Assembly (NCBI GenBank): GCA_027625915.1
Contig: JANTQA010000016.1
Coordinates: 439,001 to 503,000, forward strand
Origin: Anaeramoeba flamelloides
Lineage: Eukaryota; Metamonada; Anaeramoebidae
Length of the DNA: 64,000 nt
Reading direction: 5' to 3'
Below the pieces are notes generated by a model. It saw only the letters and a program-made list of their open reading frames with translations. It did not search any database and had not been told where the DNA came from. Below are positions 1 to 10,518 of the stretch, piece by piece. Made by a program: the position numbers and the translations under genes. The number at the start of each line of letters is the position of its first letter. Position 1 is the stretch's first letter.

Positions 1-420
1 AAAAAAGGAACAAAAGGATGAAAGGAATTGGCGACTAGTGTTTGTTTTTTGGTTTATTCTTGATCACTTTGTGAGAAAATATTTTATGAGTCAAGAAAAA
101 AAAGTTTGTTTCGAATAATCGAAAACAGTTAAGATCAAAAAAGTAATGTTATTGTTCAAAAAATGAAACAATTCAAAGACACTTGGAAAAAATTGTATTT
201 TTTTGTTTTTAAAAATGTTTTATTGCCCTATTGTTTTCCAAAGTCCAGAAAAAATTTCTCGCTTTTCTTTGAGTCAAATGAAAAGGAGAGAAAATAATAA
301 AAGTTCCTTGCCAAATAATGTGTAATCTTTCAACAGTCTCCCTCGAATATCTTTTTTTCACAGTTTGAGTCAAAGACAAAAAGAGTGTTGATAAAAAAAA
401 AAAAAAGATTATTTTACAAT
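1..420. other. Gene-free AT-rich stretch
   Basis: No open frame with coding character and no clear repeat partner elsewhere in the window. Only short A and T runs are visible. Confidence 0.6.
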
Positions 421-1935
421 TTCAACAGTTTTGTTGCAAATAAAGACAACAAACACCCGAAATTTACCACCAAATCTATTACCAAGAGAAAATTCTTTTT
501 TGGTTTAATACTTACACTTACAATGAGAGCGCTTTATTCGTAAGAGAGACAATCCACACCTAGACTTTAAATCTATTTTGAAACAAAAAATTCATTTTCG
601 ATCTCATTCTTTCAGATCTATGAAAGGTTTTTAGAGTTGTTTGGTACCCTTATTTCAAACGGTGAAATTTAATAATAGAACAAGAATTTTTATTCGAGAA
701 AAAATATAAATGTGCATTTTTCCATGCATTTCCTAGAAAAGATCAACTATTTTAAAAATATTATGATTTTTTCTCGATCTTTTAATTTCCTAAAATCACA
801 AAAATCAAAATACAATACCATTTTAAAATAAAAGAGTAAATTGGTTCTCTTTTTTATCTGAGGAATCATAGTTTTTGATTTTTGGAATTTGGTGTAAAAA
901 ACGAATATTTTTTTCTCAAATTTTATGAGCATTAGAATTTTTTTTTAATAAAACCCGAGATGAAATATTAAAACACTGTAACTGATTACCTTTTCAAAAA
1001 TAATAAGTTCAGAAAAGTTTAACACTTGTTTTCAAAATAAAAAGATGGTTTTTTTGTTATAGAAGACTGATACATCAACCGATCATAGAAACCGATAACA
1101 AACACAATTAAATGGTATTGGTTAATTCAAGTTCTATTATTTTAAAAGGAAAATCTAAAAAAATATACAAATTGCAAAATTTATCTCACAAAAATAGAGT
1201 TAATATTCGAGAAAATTTTTCTCAAATAAGTGAAAAAGAAGTAAAAAAAATTGAGAAAATTAAGAAAAATTTTTAACAAATTTCATTATATTTTAAATTT
1301 TACTAAAAAGATCAACGAGTTGAGTTTCAAAATTGATTTGAACTTAGGTATACAACTGGAAAGCAAATTAGATGTTTCATTAGAAGAAGAAAAAAAAAGT
1401 ACTGATTATATTTCGAAAAATGGGTTTTAAACTGATTGTCGGTTTTTTTGAACATTGTTCACTAAAAGATTTTTTTTTGTATTTAACAACAAGAAAAAAT
1501 TTCATGGTAGATCTGCTATATATATATATAACACTATTACCAACCAAGGAACTTGATAATACCAAAAAAACATCTTTGTAGAAAAAACAATTAAATTTGA
1601 ATTTTTTCATACACATCTTATAAATGATAAACAATTTTAAAAATTTTTTAATTTTTTGTGGATCTTTTATGTTTAAAAACACAAAAATCAAAAGACAAGA
1701 CTAATTCAAAATAATTAGCAAATTGGAACTTTTTTTTTGTTAATCTAGGGTTTAGTATTTTGGAATTTGTAATAAAAATAGAAGATTTTTATCTCAGATA
1801 TTTGTAAAGTAATTTTAACATTTATAATAAATTAAAAAAAAAACCTTAGGTAATATTGATCAATAGAAGGTTAAAATATTTTATTTAATAGGGAAAAAAA
1901 AGTCAATTTCTATTTGTGACAGTTTAAACCTATAT
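421..1935 (+). repeat. Diverged copies of dispersed repeat family B
   Basis: Bases 421-660 align by eye with 18840-19080: both carry the words AACACCC, AATTTACCA, CAAGAGAAAAT and ACTTTAAAT in the same order. Bases 660-960 and again about 1380-1935 align with 32480-32960, sharing AATTTAATAATAGAACAA, an ATCAAAAG..AA block and AAAAAGTCAATTTCTAT near the right end. The two copies sit head to tail about 0.9 kb apart. The better preserved copy at 32440-32960 has inverted ends, so these are probably decayed DNA-transposon (MITE) copies. No coding frame is present. Confidence 0.6.
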
Positions 1936-1989
1936 TTTAAATTATTGTAAGGTTTAGATAAACTGCTGAAATTTATAATAAACTGTTGG

Positions 1990-2540
1990 ATTTTATAATA
2001 AACCATTTTCTAGTCAACTGGTCCTATTAAAATACATTATTTACAGATTTAAAGTGTTTTGGATCAATATTAAAAGAAAAAATAAAATTGGAAAATTTCC
2101 AAATTATAAGATTTTTTTGCACATTTTGCTTTTTTTTTTTTTTGTTTTTTTTACTCTTAATTCATTGACAAATATTTTTTTTATTCTAAGATCGATAGTC
2201 ATTGGGTTAAAACATGTTATTATAAAGTTACTGAAACATTAAAAATGATTGTAGAGAATGCCACTTTGATTTTTTTTTTGGAATTTTTCTTGGATCTTTA
2301 ATAAGAAATCAAAATGAATAATATTAATTTTTGCAATAGTGTCTATTAGAATAAGGGAGTTTCAATATTTTTAAGATGATCTATTGATTTTTTAAATTTG
2401 TTTCATACGAATACCAGCTATTATGTGGGTCATCTATTTTTCTACCCATTCCTTATTTGTTCCCCAAAGACCAATTATTCAAAAATAATTGATATTTGAA
2501 AAAACAATTGAGAACCTTGAACAGAAACAAAGTTAATATC
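1990..2540 (+). repeat. Dispersed repeat family A, copy 1
   Basis: Aligns over its whole length with 15740-16330. Shared landmarks in order are AAACCATTTTC.AGTCAA, TGGAAATTTC, AAGATC.ATA.TCA, GTTATT.TAA.GTTA, AATGATTGTAGA, TCATA.GAA.A.CA and AATAATTGATATTTG. It is non-coding, and its origin is not recognised. The short ORF at 2054-2242 lies inside the repeat and is not a gene. Confidence 0.65.
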
Positions 2541-2765
2541 AAAAATTTCTCTTTGAAAAAAAAAAAAAAAATTACATTTGAACTTTGTTATCCAAACATT
2601 ATCTATGATTAACCTGTTTTAAAAAAAAATACCAGACTTTTTGTGGACATAAGTTTCTATAATCACCACAATCAAAAGACAATGCAATTTAAAAGCAAGT
2701 ATTAAAATGCAATTTTATTGTTTTTAAACTTTATCTTGAATTCTTGAATTTAATTTCTTCAACCA

Positions 2766-2965
2766 TACAGTCAGTTCCAATTTTAAGGTACAAATGAGAC
2801 CTAAATTTAAGACAAGATTAAAACCTCAAATTAAGACACAAAATTCAGATTCTAGTAAAATAAATTGTAAAAAAAAAAATTACAAATTTTGTACCTTAAT
2901 TTGAGATTTTTTTGGTACCTTAAATTTTGTTTAAAGTTTGTGTCTTAATTATGGAACTGACTCTA
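2766..2965. mobile_element. TACAGTCAGTTCC MITE, copy 1 (about 200 bp)
   Basis: Begins TACAGTCAGTTCCAATTTTA and ends with the inverse AATTATGGAACTGACTCTA. Inside, two further inverted stretches match (CTCAAATTAAGACAC on the left, ACCTTAATTTGAGA on the right). A near-identical-length copy lies at 56758-56958 and decayed copies at 57217-57390 and 62252-62430. TA-flanked ends starting CAG are typical of Tc1/mariner-type non-autonomous elements. That class assignment is an inference from the ends only. Confidence 0.8.
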
Positions 2966-4251
2966 CAATTTTTTTTGAATTTTTACCAAACCGTGATTTT
3001 TTTTTTCATAGATTATATTAAATTATAAAATCCAGTTAATGCCTATAATGAAGTTTATTTATTAGTTTTATTTAATTAAGATAGATTAATCAATTTCAAT
3101 ACATAGCAGAATTCAGTATATATATATATGTAACAACCAAAAAAAATAGCCGATAAAAATTAAATTCAAAAAACTATATTTTATTCTGATATTAATTGTT
3201 TAGTAGTAAAAAAAAATTAATGTGAAATTTTTTGAATTATATATATATAAATATTCACTCTTAGAATAGAACTAAAATGGAAAATACTTTTTTTTAATAT
3301 ACACTTACTCTAAAAGTTGTTTTCAGAAACTAATCTTTATTAGTTTAAAATTGATCTCTTTTTAAAATTTCCAAAAAAACACCAAACTCAACATTTTTTC
3401 ATAATTATTCCAATCCAAATATTATTATTATTGAAGAAATAAAGTCACATATCCAATTTAGAAAAAAAAAAAAAAATGAACAAAAAAGAAAAAAAAATAA
3501 AAACTATCATGCCACACCAACCCAACATATATGTAACACTTGGGATCACACAAAATTCATATAATTTCAAAAAAAAAAAAAAAGAAACACTTTTCAATTT
3601 GATAATAAATCACCACCAAACAATAAAAAAACCATATAATTTATATACATATATGTGTAACATTTCAAAGATTATATTTACTGACAATGTTGATATTATT
3701 ACTTATTGTATATTTAAAGAAGATAACCAGTATTTTTAAGGCTTAAACAATTTTATTTCAGAAAAAATAAATAAAATAATTTATTTCATACACATAAGAT
3801 TTTTTTTCTAATTATTTGTTTAAAAAAAAAAACCTTAATATCTTTTCAAACACATTAGAAATTATACTTATCCAAAATTAAAGAAGTTTTCCTAATGAAA
3901 TCCAAGTAAAAATATAAATTTGAACAATCACATACAAACAACAGTTTCAAATTTTAAATTTAGAGTTTGAAAGAATATTGAATGAGACAATAATGCCAAA
4001 TGATGATTCATAAACAAGGATAATAATTAAATCAACCCCATTTCCAATATAAATAGTGTTAATTTGGTGAATTCGAAATAATAATGGGATTAATATCCCC
4101 AATACGTGATATTTTTAACACCACGCGGTGAGAATTACATTTTGCTTATTTTTGAGAAACAAACAAAATTGTAAGAGTTAGTATTCGAAACCGACTAATT
4201 AATTCCAATAATTACAAAAAAAACAAAAAAAAGAAATCAATATAAACTAAA
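2966..4251. other. Intergenic AT-rich DNA
   Basis: No supportable gene. The 87-codon open frame at 3476-3739 is dominated by A-rich codons and poly-lysine and lacks a recognisable domain. Confidence 0.6.
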
Positions 4252-4771
4252 ATTCAAAATTTTCCACACAGATAAAACGTTCCAAATAATCAAAATTATA
4301 CAATTTCATTGAAATTGGAGATAATTTTGATTTTTGAAAAATATGAAAATAATTTTTTCATCTTTTCGTTTTTGTTTTCATTTCGTTGTTTGAATTACTT
4401 AATTTGCTTCGTTGGATCAAATTTTTTCTACAAGGTTTATATTATGTTAAAGCCAAGTTGTTCCAAATAGAAGAACTCAAATAAAATTAGTGGGTAGTAT
4501 CTAAACCTTTGATCTATCAATATTCCAAATAGAATTTTAACAAATTTAGCAATGTATTTTTTTGTTTTGCTCTCTCCAAAAATTTTAACACACCCATGAT
4601 TTATTAGTATATATAATTATTTATTTTTTGTTCTGTGGGTATTGTAATTTATAAAAAGGTGTTAACATTTCAATCAGTGAATGGTTCTAATTTGGTAAAT
4701 CTTCTTTAATTGATTAAATAAGTTTTTTTTTTTCAAAAATTGAAATTTGATGTGTTAAAAATCTTGAATTA

Positions 4772-4777
<6 letters not shown>
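4252..4777 (+). repeat. Dispersed repeat family E, uninterrupted copy a
   Basis: Matches 12640-14550 on the same strand and, in reverse, 50440 down to 45325. Landmarks are GACACAG-like start, TTTGATTTTTGAAA, CGTTGGATCAAATTTTT, TAGAAGAACTCAAATAA, CTCTCCAAAAATTT, TTATTTTTTGTTCTGTGGG, AATGGTTCTAATTTGG and GATTAAATAAG, followed by TGTGTTAAAAATCTTGAATT. The copy has no insertion, so it serves as the empty site for the other two. It ends in a (TA)n run at about 4778-4802. Confidence 0.8.
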
Positions 4778-4807
<30 letters not shown>

Positions 4808-6200
4808 TCTTTTATTAAAAAAATATAACAGAAATGAGAAAAATTATCAATTTTTATCAATAATTTTGAAAATTTTTCAAGTTTATAGACTTTTGGAAAA
4901 ATCAACTTTAAAGTACAAAACCCAAAGAAATTGAACAATTTGATCTAGAAAATTTTAACTCTAATTTATTATTATTATTGTTTGTAAAAAACATCGAAAT
5001 TGGACAAGTCAAATGATTAAAAGAATCTTTTATTTGTTTACCTATTTTAAAAATTAGAATAAGCTTGCTAGACTTGTTCTACATAAAATTAACGAATTTG
5101 ATAAATCCCATAAATTACCCTAATTTAATAATTAGAAACTCCCACCATCATTCTAAAAAATTATTTTGAATAACAAAAATAACAACCCACAATTCGAAAA
5201 TAGCCAAAATTGACAAAGTAAACATGTGTTAGAAGTTGATCTAAAGTATAAGCCAATTATATAATCTATGTATCCATGTTATTTTTTGACATTTTTTTTT
5301 AGTATAGCCCATAAAAAAATGCTAAATATTTTCTATTCTTTGATAATACATATAAAAACATTCATTTGATAAAAACACATGAAAAATATTCTTTATATAA
5401 ATCATTAAATACATTTTTATTCAAAAAATTTTAAAAAACTAAAAAAGATCTTTAGAAAAGTATAATATGAAACAAAAGTAAGTACACCAGAAATGGTGAC
5501 ATATTAAAGATTTTTCTTTTCAAAGTACACAAATTTTAGTCTATTTAGATATAGTTTTGGAAAATGTAAGACAATGTACAACAATTATAGCAGAAGTTGC
5601 GCAAAAATGAAAAATTTATTATTTATTTTTCAAAATGAAAAAGACTAATCATCTCGCGAAACAAAATAGCAAATTGTGAAACCAATAGGAAACAGATCAA
5701 CTTTTGAAACCTGTTAAAATAACCAATAAACCACTTTCTCTTGGCACATTAATTTTTTTTTTTTTACATTTTAGTTTTAAACCACAATATATTTTAATAA
5801 AATTAAGTCGGTTAATTATCCAAAACGACAAATAAAAGGATCAAAACTCAAAATTTGATAAATATCTTAAAACTGTTATTATATGCCATGAAAACTATTT
5901 TGAAATATTGAAATATATAAACATATTTATTTCATAAAATCAATTGTCAATTGCTGCTCATTGTTTTTATATATATTATTCTGCTTTTAATACTAATGAG
6001 CCAAATAGTAAAAAACCAAAAAAAAGAACAAAAATTATTTTAATTATTTTTTTCTTCTTTTCTTTATTTTTCCGTTTTTTATTAATTTAATTTTAATCAT
6101 TATTTATTCACTAAAAAAATTGAATTCAAATAAAAACAAAAATGAAATTGTTTTCTGCGTCTATATATTTTTTATTTTTGTTTGCTTTTGAACAAATAAA
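4778..6200. other. Intergenic DNA with TA microsatellite
   Basis: Starts with about 12 TA repeats. The rest shows no coding frame and no repeat partner that I could find. It lies downstream of the lysine-rich gene. Confidence 0.6.
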
Positions 6201-7637
6201 CTAATTGTCTTTTGTTTTAATCTGCTGAACATTTTTTAGCATTTCAAGCTGCTGTTTTAAATATTCATTCTCTCTTCGTAATTTCTCCTCTTCTGTAATA
6301 ATTTCCTCATTTTCAGTCTTTTTTTCGGTTGCACCTGTCTTTGTTGATTTTTGTTTTGTTTTTTTTCTTGTTGACATTTCTTTTTTACGATTTTTTTCAT
6401 TGTTGGTATCTTTTTTCTTTCTTTTTGAATTTTTTTCTTTTTGAGGCTGTTTTTCATTTTGTTTTGCCTTTTTATTTTTAATTTTTGTTTTGTTGTTTTT
6501 TGGTTCTGTTTTTGGCTTTGGTTTGTTTTCTTTTTTAGTTTGAGTATTAGCTGTTGTTTTTGCTTTGATCTTTGTTTTTGTTACAATTTGTGATTTTGTT
6601 TTTGTTTTTGTTTTTGTTTTTGTTTTTGATGTTTGCCCCTGTAGGTTTTTTTGCTTTCTTAATTCGCGCTTCTTTCTTCTTTCTTCTTTTTTCATTTGTT
6701 TTTTTACCCATTTTTTTTCGGATTTGTCAATAGCGCTGGCTATTGCATTTTCTAAGATCGCCTTGGAATAATTTTTCATTTGGATTTTATTTCTTCGTTC
6801 AACAAAAGTTTTCCATACTTGCCCTAATTCTTTTTTCTCTTCTTCATTTGCTGAAATCATTTTTTTTAAAGAATCACTTAATTCTTTCTTTTCAATTGTT
6901 TCTTCTTTTTCTGTTTCTTTTTCTGTTTCTTTTTCATTTTCATTTTCACTTCCTTTGTCATTTTCATTTTCATTTTCATTTTCATGTTCATTTTCCTTTT
7001 TCATTTCCCTTTTCTTTTTCTTTTCCTTTCCCTTCTCGTTTTCTAATTTTTTATTTGCAAATTTTGTTCTTGGCGATTCGGTCATTGTATTAATTTTTTT
7101 TGTTGTTTCAATTGCTTGGTTGAACAATATTTTAAATTGTCCAAGTTCTTCTCTTAATTTTTCAAGATGCTTGATGCCACTCTTTTTGTTTCTTTCATAA
7201 TTTTGTGAAAGTTGCAAATAGCCATTGCAACAGTTTTGGTTTTTTTTTTTCAATGCCCTTAATTGTTTACGCAACCGCGTTTGTCTTTCAACCAGCTTGT
7301 GGATGTAAATTGTAATAAGTTTACAAAATTCAACTGGTAATGATTTAACATTCCCAAAATCGAGGTGCTTGGGAACAGTAAACCTACTCGCCAAAACACT
7401 ATACTCTAATGACTCTTTAAGAATTGGCTCGATTTTGGGTAAGCCCATCAATTTATTTAAATCGGGATCTTGTGGCCTTTTTTTCTGTTGGCTTTGGCTT
7501 TCTTTGTGGATGGTTGCAGTTTTAATTGTAGAGACCATAAATATTCCATCAGTTTTTTCTTTGACAACGCCGCTTTTAGGATTCTTTGTTGTGCTTTCTT
7601 TGGGGCTTGAAAATAAATTTCTTAAAGAACCGATCAT
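6201..7637 (-). CDS. Lysine/glutamate-rich coiled-coil protein, unidentified
   Basis: A single-exon frame of 478 residues with an ATG at 7637 and a TAA at 6201. Residues 1-60 are basic and serine/threonine-rich. Residues about 65-125 form the only region that looks globular (SVLASRFTVPKHLDFGNVKS, then a hydrophobic helix VEFCKLITIYIHKLVERQ). Residues about 115-185 are heptad-like and probably coiled coil. After residue 200 the protein is low complexity: alternating EN repeats, ETEKETEK, then KTKTKTKT, and it ends in a short leucine-zipper-like helix (RRENEYLKQQLEMLKNV). I do not recognise the family. The length and start are reasonable. The composition resembles the K/E insertions of MAEA and SEC24 in this window, so low complexity is a genome-wide habit rather than a clue to function. 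A structural or centrosomal role is possible but unsupported. Confidence 0.7.
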   Translation of the reverse strand: MIGSLRNLFSSPKESTTKNPKSGVVKEKTDGIFMVSTIKTATIHKESQSQQKKRPQDPDLNKLMGLPKIEPILKESLEYSVLASRFTVPKHLDFGNVKSLPVEFCKLITIYIHKLVERQTRLRKQLRALKKKNQNCCNGYLQLSQNYERNKKSGIKHLEKLREELGQFKILFNQAIETTKKINTMTESPRTKFANKKLENEKGKEKKKKREMKKENEHENENENENDKGSENENEKETEKETEKEETIEKKELSDSLKKMISANEEEKKELGQVWKTFVERRNKIQMKNYSKAILENAIASAIDKSEKKWVKKQMKKEERRKKRELRKQKNLQGQTSKTKTKTKTKTKSQIVTKTKIKAKTTANTQTKKENKPKPKTEPKNNKTKIKNKKAKQNEKQPQKEKNSKRKKKDTNNEKNRKKEMSTRKKTKQKSTKTGATEKKTENEEIITEEEKLRRENEYLKQQLEMLKNVQQIKTKDN

Positions 7638-7840
7638 GGTTTACAAATTTCTTAAAAAGAAGAAAAAAGAAAAAAATAAAAATTTGATTCTTTATCAACC
7701 AAAATTTAAGATTGAAATTGTGTTATCTTCAAAGAGATCATTGGTGAAAAAGATTATAAAACACAGTTATAATTTTGTAAGATGGACAGTCTTTTTCTCT
7801 ATTTGATCTAACAGAAGTAAATCATTTTTCTTCTTTTAGA

Positions 7841-7987
7841 CAATTAAGGTGGAGTGTCTTTAATAAATACTTTGGGTATTCATATAATACAGGTCTCGGT
7901 AAAAGAGATCAAGTAAAATGTTCTAACTCGACAGTACATAGAAAAATAGTTAAAATTGGAGATACAGTTATTCAAGACCCCACCTAA
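7841..7987 (+). other. Possible coding fragment or exon, unidentified
   Basis: A frame of 48 sense codons with mixed composition, unusually long and balanced for this DNA. It includes RQLRWSVFNKYFGY, then QVKCSNSTVHRKIVKIGDTV, and ends at TAA. It is preceded by a good 3' splice-like sequence (TTTTTCTTCTTTTAG ending at 7839). The KIGDTVIQDPT stretch is faintly like the start of a BAH domain, but this is too short to claim. No continuing exon was found on either side. It lies 200 bp upstream of, and divergent from, the lysine-rich gene. It may be a gene relic. Confidence 0.3.
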
Positions 7988-8479
7988 CCAGAGAGTATAT
8001 TAAATATTATTATAATGACCATTAAATAGGATTAATTCAGAGAGATTCTGGATTGACTACAAAATTGTTTATATAAGTCATTTGGTACGACAAAAAATAA
8101 AAAAAACAAAGCACAAAAACACAAATTATGGCACATACACTTTTTTGAAAATAATTATACATTTTTGAGCTAATGTATGAATTTTAACAAAATAAAAGTT
8201 TCAAAAAATAATATTATACATCTCGTGTTATAGTGTATGTGGATTTTAATATTTTGATATATACAATAAATTATTTTAGATAAAAATTCAAAAATTTTGT
8301 AGACAAGATATGATTTTTTAAAAATACTAAAAATTCGAACTAGTCAAAAATTCATAAAAATTTAAAAAAATGTTTGAACTTTTTAAAATAGCAAACCAAA
8401 GGTGATGTAAATTGATTGTCTAATCTAAAACACACAATCTAAATCAGAACCACAAATAACCTATAAACAGAAACAATTA
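7988..8479. other. Intergenic DNA, nothing recognised
   Basis: No open frame, repeat partner or RNA gene visible. Confidence 0.6.
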
Positions 8480-8850
8480 AACCCCGTTTCATTTAAAGTA
8501 CCCAGCCAAAAATCAAAAATTCTTTATTTTTTAAGAATCAACCAAACTCAGATTGTTTCCAAATACAATAAATAATAAACTTCAGATCAGAGTTGGTAAT
8601 CATAAAAGAAAAGCTCGAACAAAACATAAATTTCAATAAAAAAAACTGTTAAAAAATTGTAAAAGAAATTTTCGGCCCCCTTTCATTGGAATGTCTTGTG
8701 CAAAATTTTTTAATTTCTTTAGGAAATTAAAATTGTTGACAATAAGATTTTTTTTAACTTGTAAATATATGAATTTTAAAAGAACATACAAAGTCTCGCT
8801 TTTAGTAATGTTTATTTAAAGTTTCAAAACATTTTTTTTTCAAATTTAAA
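8480..8850 (+). repeat. Dispersed repeat family F, copy 1
   Basis: Aligns in reverse orientation with 51285-51665. Shared landmarks are CCAACCAAAAAT-like start, CTAACCAACA/TCAACCAAACTCAGATT, GAATGTCTTGTGCAAAATT, TTTCTTT.AG.AAATTAAAATT and GTTGACAA.AAGA. It is non-coding, and the class is not known. The partner copy lies inside the large MOGS intron. Confidence 0.7.
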
Positions 8851-9393
8851 TTTGATAAAAAAAAATAAAAAGAAAAAAAAAAAAGCAATAATCAAAATCA
8901 AATTGAAAAAAAAACATTATCAAAAATTTTTGACAAAATTTATTTGAAAAAGTTATTCTTAGAAAAAATACTTAGAATCTCTTTAATACGATTAATCAAA
9001 ATAGTGAAAGTTATATAGTCTTATAGAGAATTTTTCATCAAAGTTATTACAGTTAGAAAACTTAAGACAATAAAGAAAAACTAATAATAAAAAATTGAAA
9101 ATAAAAAAGACTTAAGGATCTTTTCAAAAATTCTGTTTCACTTATTTTTATTGTTTTTTTTTTTTTGGTTTTATTTTTGTAATTTTAGAAATATCAGTTT
9201 TACTATGTTTAGAATACTTTAAAAGTGAAATACTAATCAGATTTAATAATTAGTTGTTCTTGAACACAAACTAATCTATATATACTACTATTTATTATTT
9301 CAGATGAGTCACAATTATTGAAATGGTGTCTAGTAAAAAAAGTATATAAATTCCCGCGCCTAATTTCACACCCTTGGGTTTAGTTTTGCAGGG

Positions 9394-9471
9394 TGTCTAG
9401 ATTTTTCAGAATTCAAAAGAAAAGAGTAAAATCTTTGATTTGACCCATTTCCATCGAATTCTGGAAAATCC
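9394..9471. mobile_element. Short CAGAATTC hairpin element, copy 1
   Basis: Inverted arms TTTTTCAGAATTC and GAATTCTGGAAAATCC bracket a core containing GAGTAAAATC. The same layout, better preserved, is at 61676-61761. A half copy (CACCTTTCCAGAATTCAAAA) lies at 9955-10010, on the far side of the large fold-back. The three positions suggest the fold-back and the hairpins form one composite. Confidence 0.6.
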
Positions 9472-9566
9472 CAATTTCTTTTTTTTTTAAATTCTTGTTT
9501 TTGTTTCGAAAATATAACCATTTTCTAATTAAAATAGAAAAATTAAGAAAAATACAACTGCTATTT

Positions 9567-9951
9567 TCTTGAGGTTTTCTTTTTTATTTGTTTAGTGTTC
9601 TTGGTTTTTTTTGAGGGTTTCTATTTATTTGTGAAGTGTTCTAGGTTTTTTTGAGGTTTTCTATTTTATTTAAAAAATCTATTGATTTTCATTAGGTTTT
9701 TTTGAGTTTTCTATTTATTTGTGAAGTGTTCTAGGTTTTTTTTTTACTTTTTGAAATAAACACAAAATTTTAATAAATTTTCGGTTTATTTCAAAAAGTA
9801 AAAAAAAAAAACCCAACGAAAATCAATAGATTTTTTAAATAAAATAGAAAACCTCAAAAAAACCTAGAACACTTCACAAATAAATAGAAAACTCAAAAAA
9901 ACCTAACGAAAATCTATTGATTTTCGAAATAAAATACAAAACACAATAAAA
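9567..9951. repeat. Fold-back repeat with tandem sub-units
   Basis: A long inverted repeat centred near 9770. The left arm has two to three head-to-tail units containing TTCTATTTATTTGTGAAGTG followed by TTCTAGGTTTTTTTGAG. The right arm is their complement (CTAGAACACTTCACAAATAA). The innermost arms are TTACTTTTTGAAATAAAC and GTTTATTTCAAAAAGTAA. It can fold into a hairpin of nearly 400 bases and is non-coding. Confidence 0.8.
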
Positions 9952-10451
9952 CCTAATGGCACCTTTCCAGAATTCAAAAGAATTGATTAAAATTAAGGAT
10001 TTTACTCCATTTTTTAAATAAAAACAAATACCAAAAGATATTGGAATATCCAATTATTAATCACATATATGGAACTTTTATTTATTATTGATAACCCTTT
10101 TATAGGGTTTTTACACCCCGGTTAATTATGTGGAAGTTTCGTCGAATACCTAGATTTTCTTGAAGTTTTAATCCAAATATTATTATTATTTTTTTATATT
10201 AATATTTTAATTATTTTTCAGCATCTTTTTTGATTTTTTTATTTTCATAACTTTTTCTTTAATTACACCTTTCTCTCAATAAATAAATAAACAAAGGTAA
10301 ATTCGCAAATAATGAAAAATATAAAATTTTGTTATTCAGCTTAATTTTATTTTTATTTCTTATTTTGTTGAATTTTATACTTTATCTTACCAATCTAAGT
10401 TTATATATACTCTTCCGCCTCATTTTTAATTTACAATATTTCTGCATCATC

Positions 10452-10462
10452 ATAGCATACAT

Positions 10463-10494
<32 letters not shown>
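10452..10494. repeat. CA/CATA microsatellite
   Basis: Runs of CATA followed by about ten CA units, just downstream of the SEC24 stop codon. Confidence 0.85.
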
Positions 10495-10518
10495 CTATAA
10501 ATTGATAATTATTCCATA

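Noticed and set aside
3476-3739. 87-codon open frame as a gene
   Set aside because: Composition matches translated AT-rich DNA, and no domain or conserved block is seen.
6565-7200. Plus-strand phenylalanine/serine-rich open frames opposite the lysine-rich gene
   Set aside because: They are antisense shadows of GAA/AAA/ACA repeats. The minus-strand frame has an ATG and mixed globular sequence.
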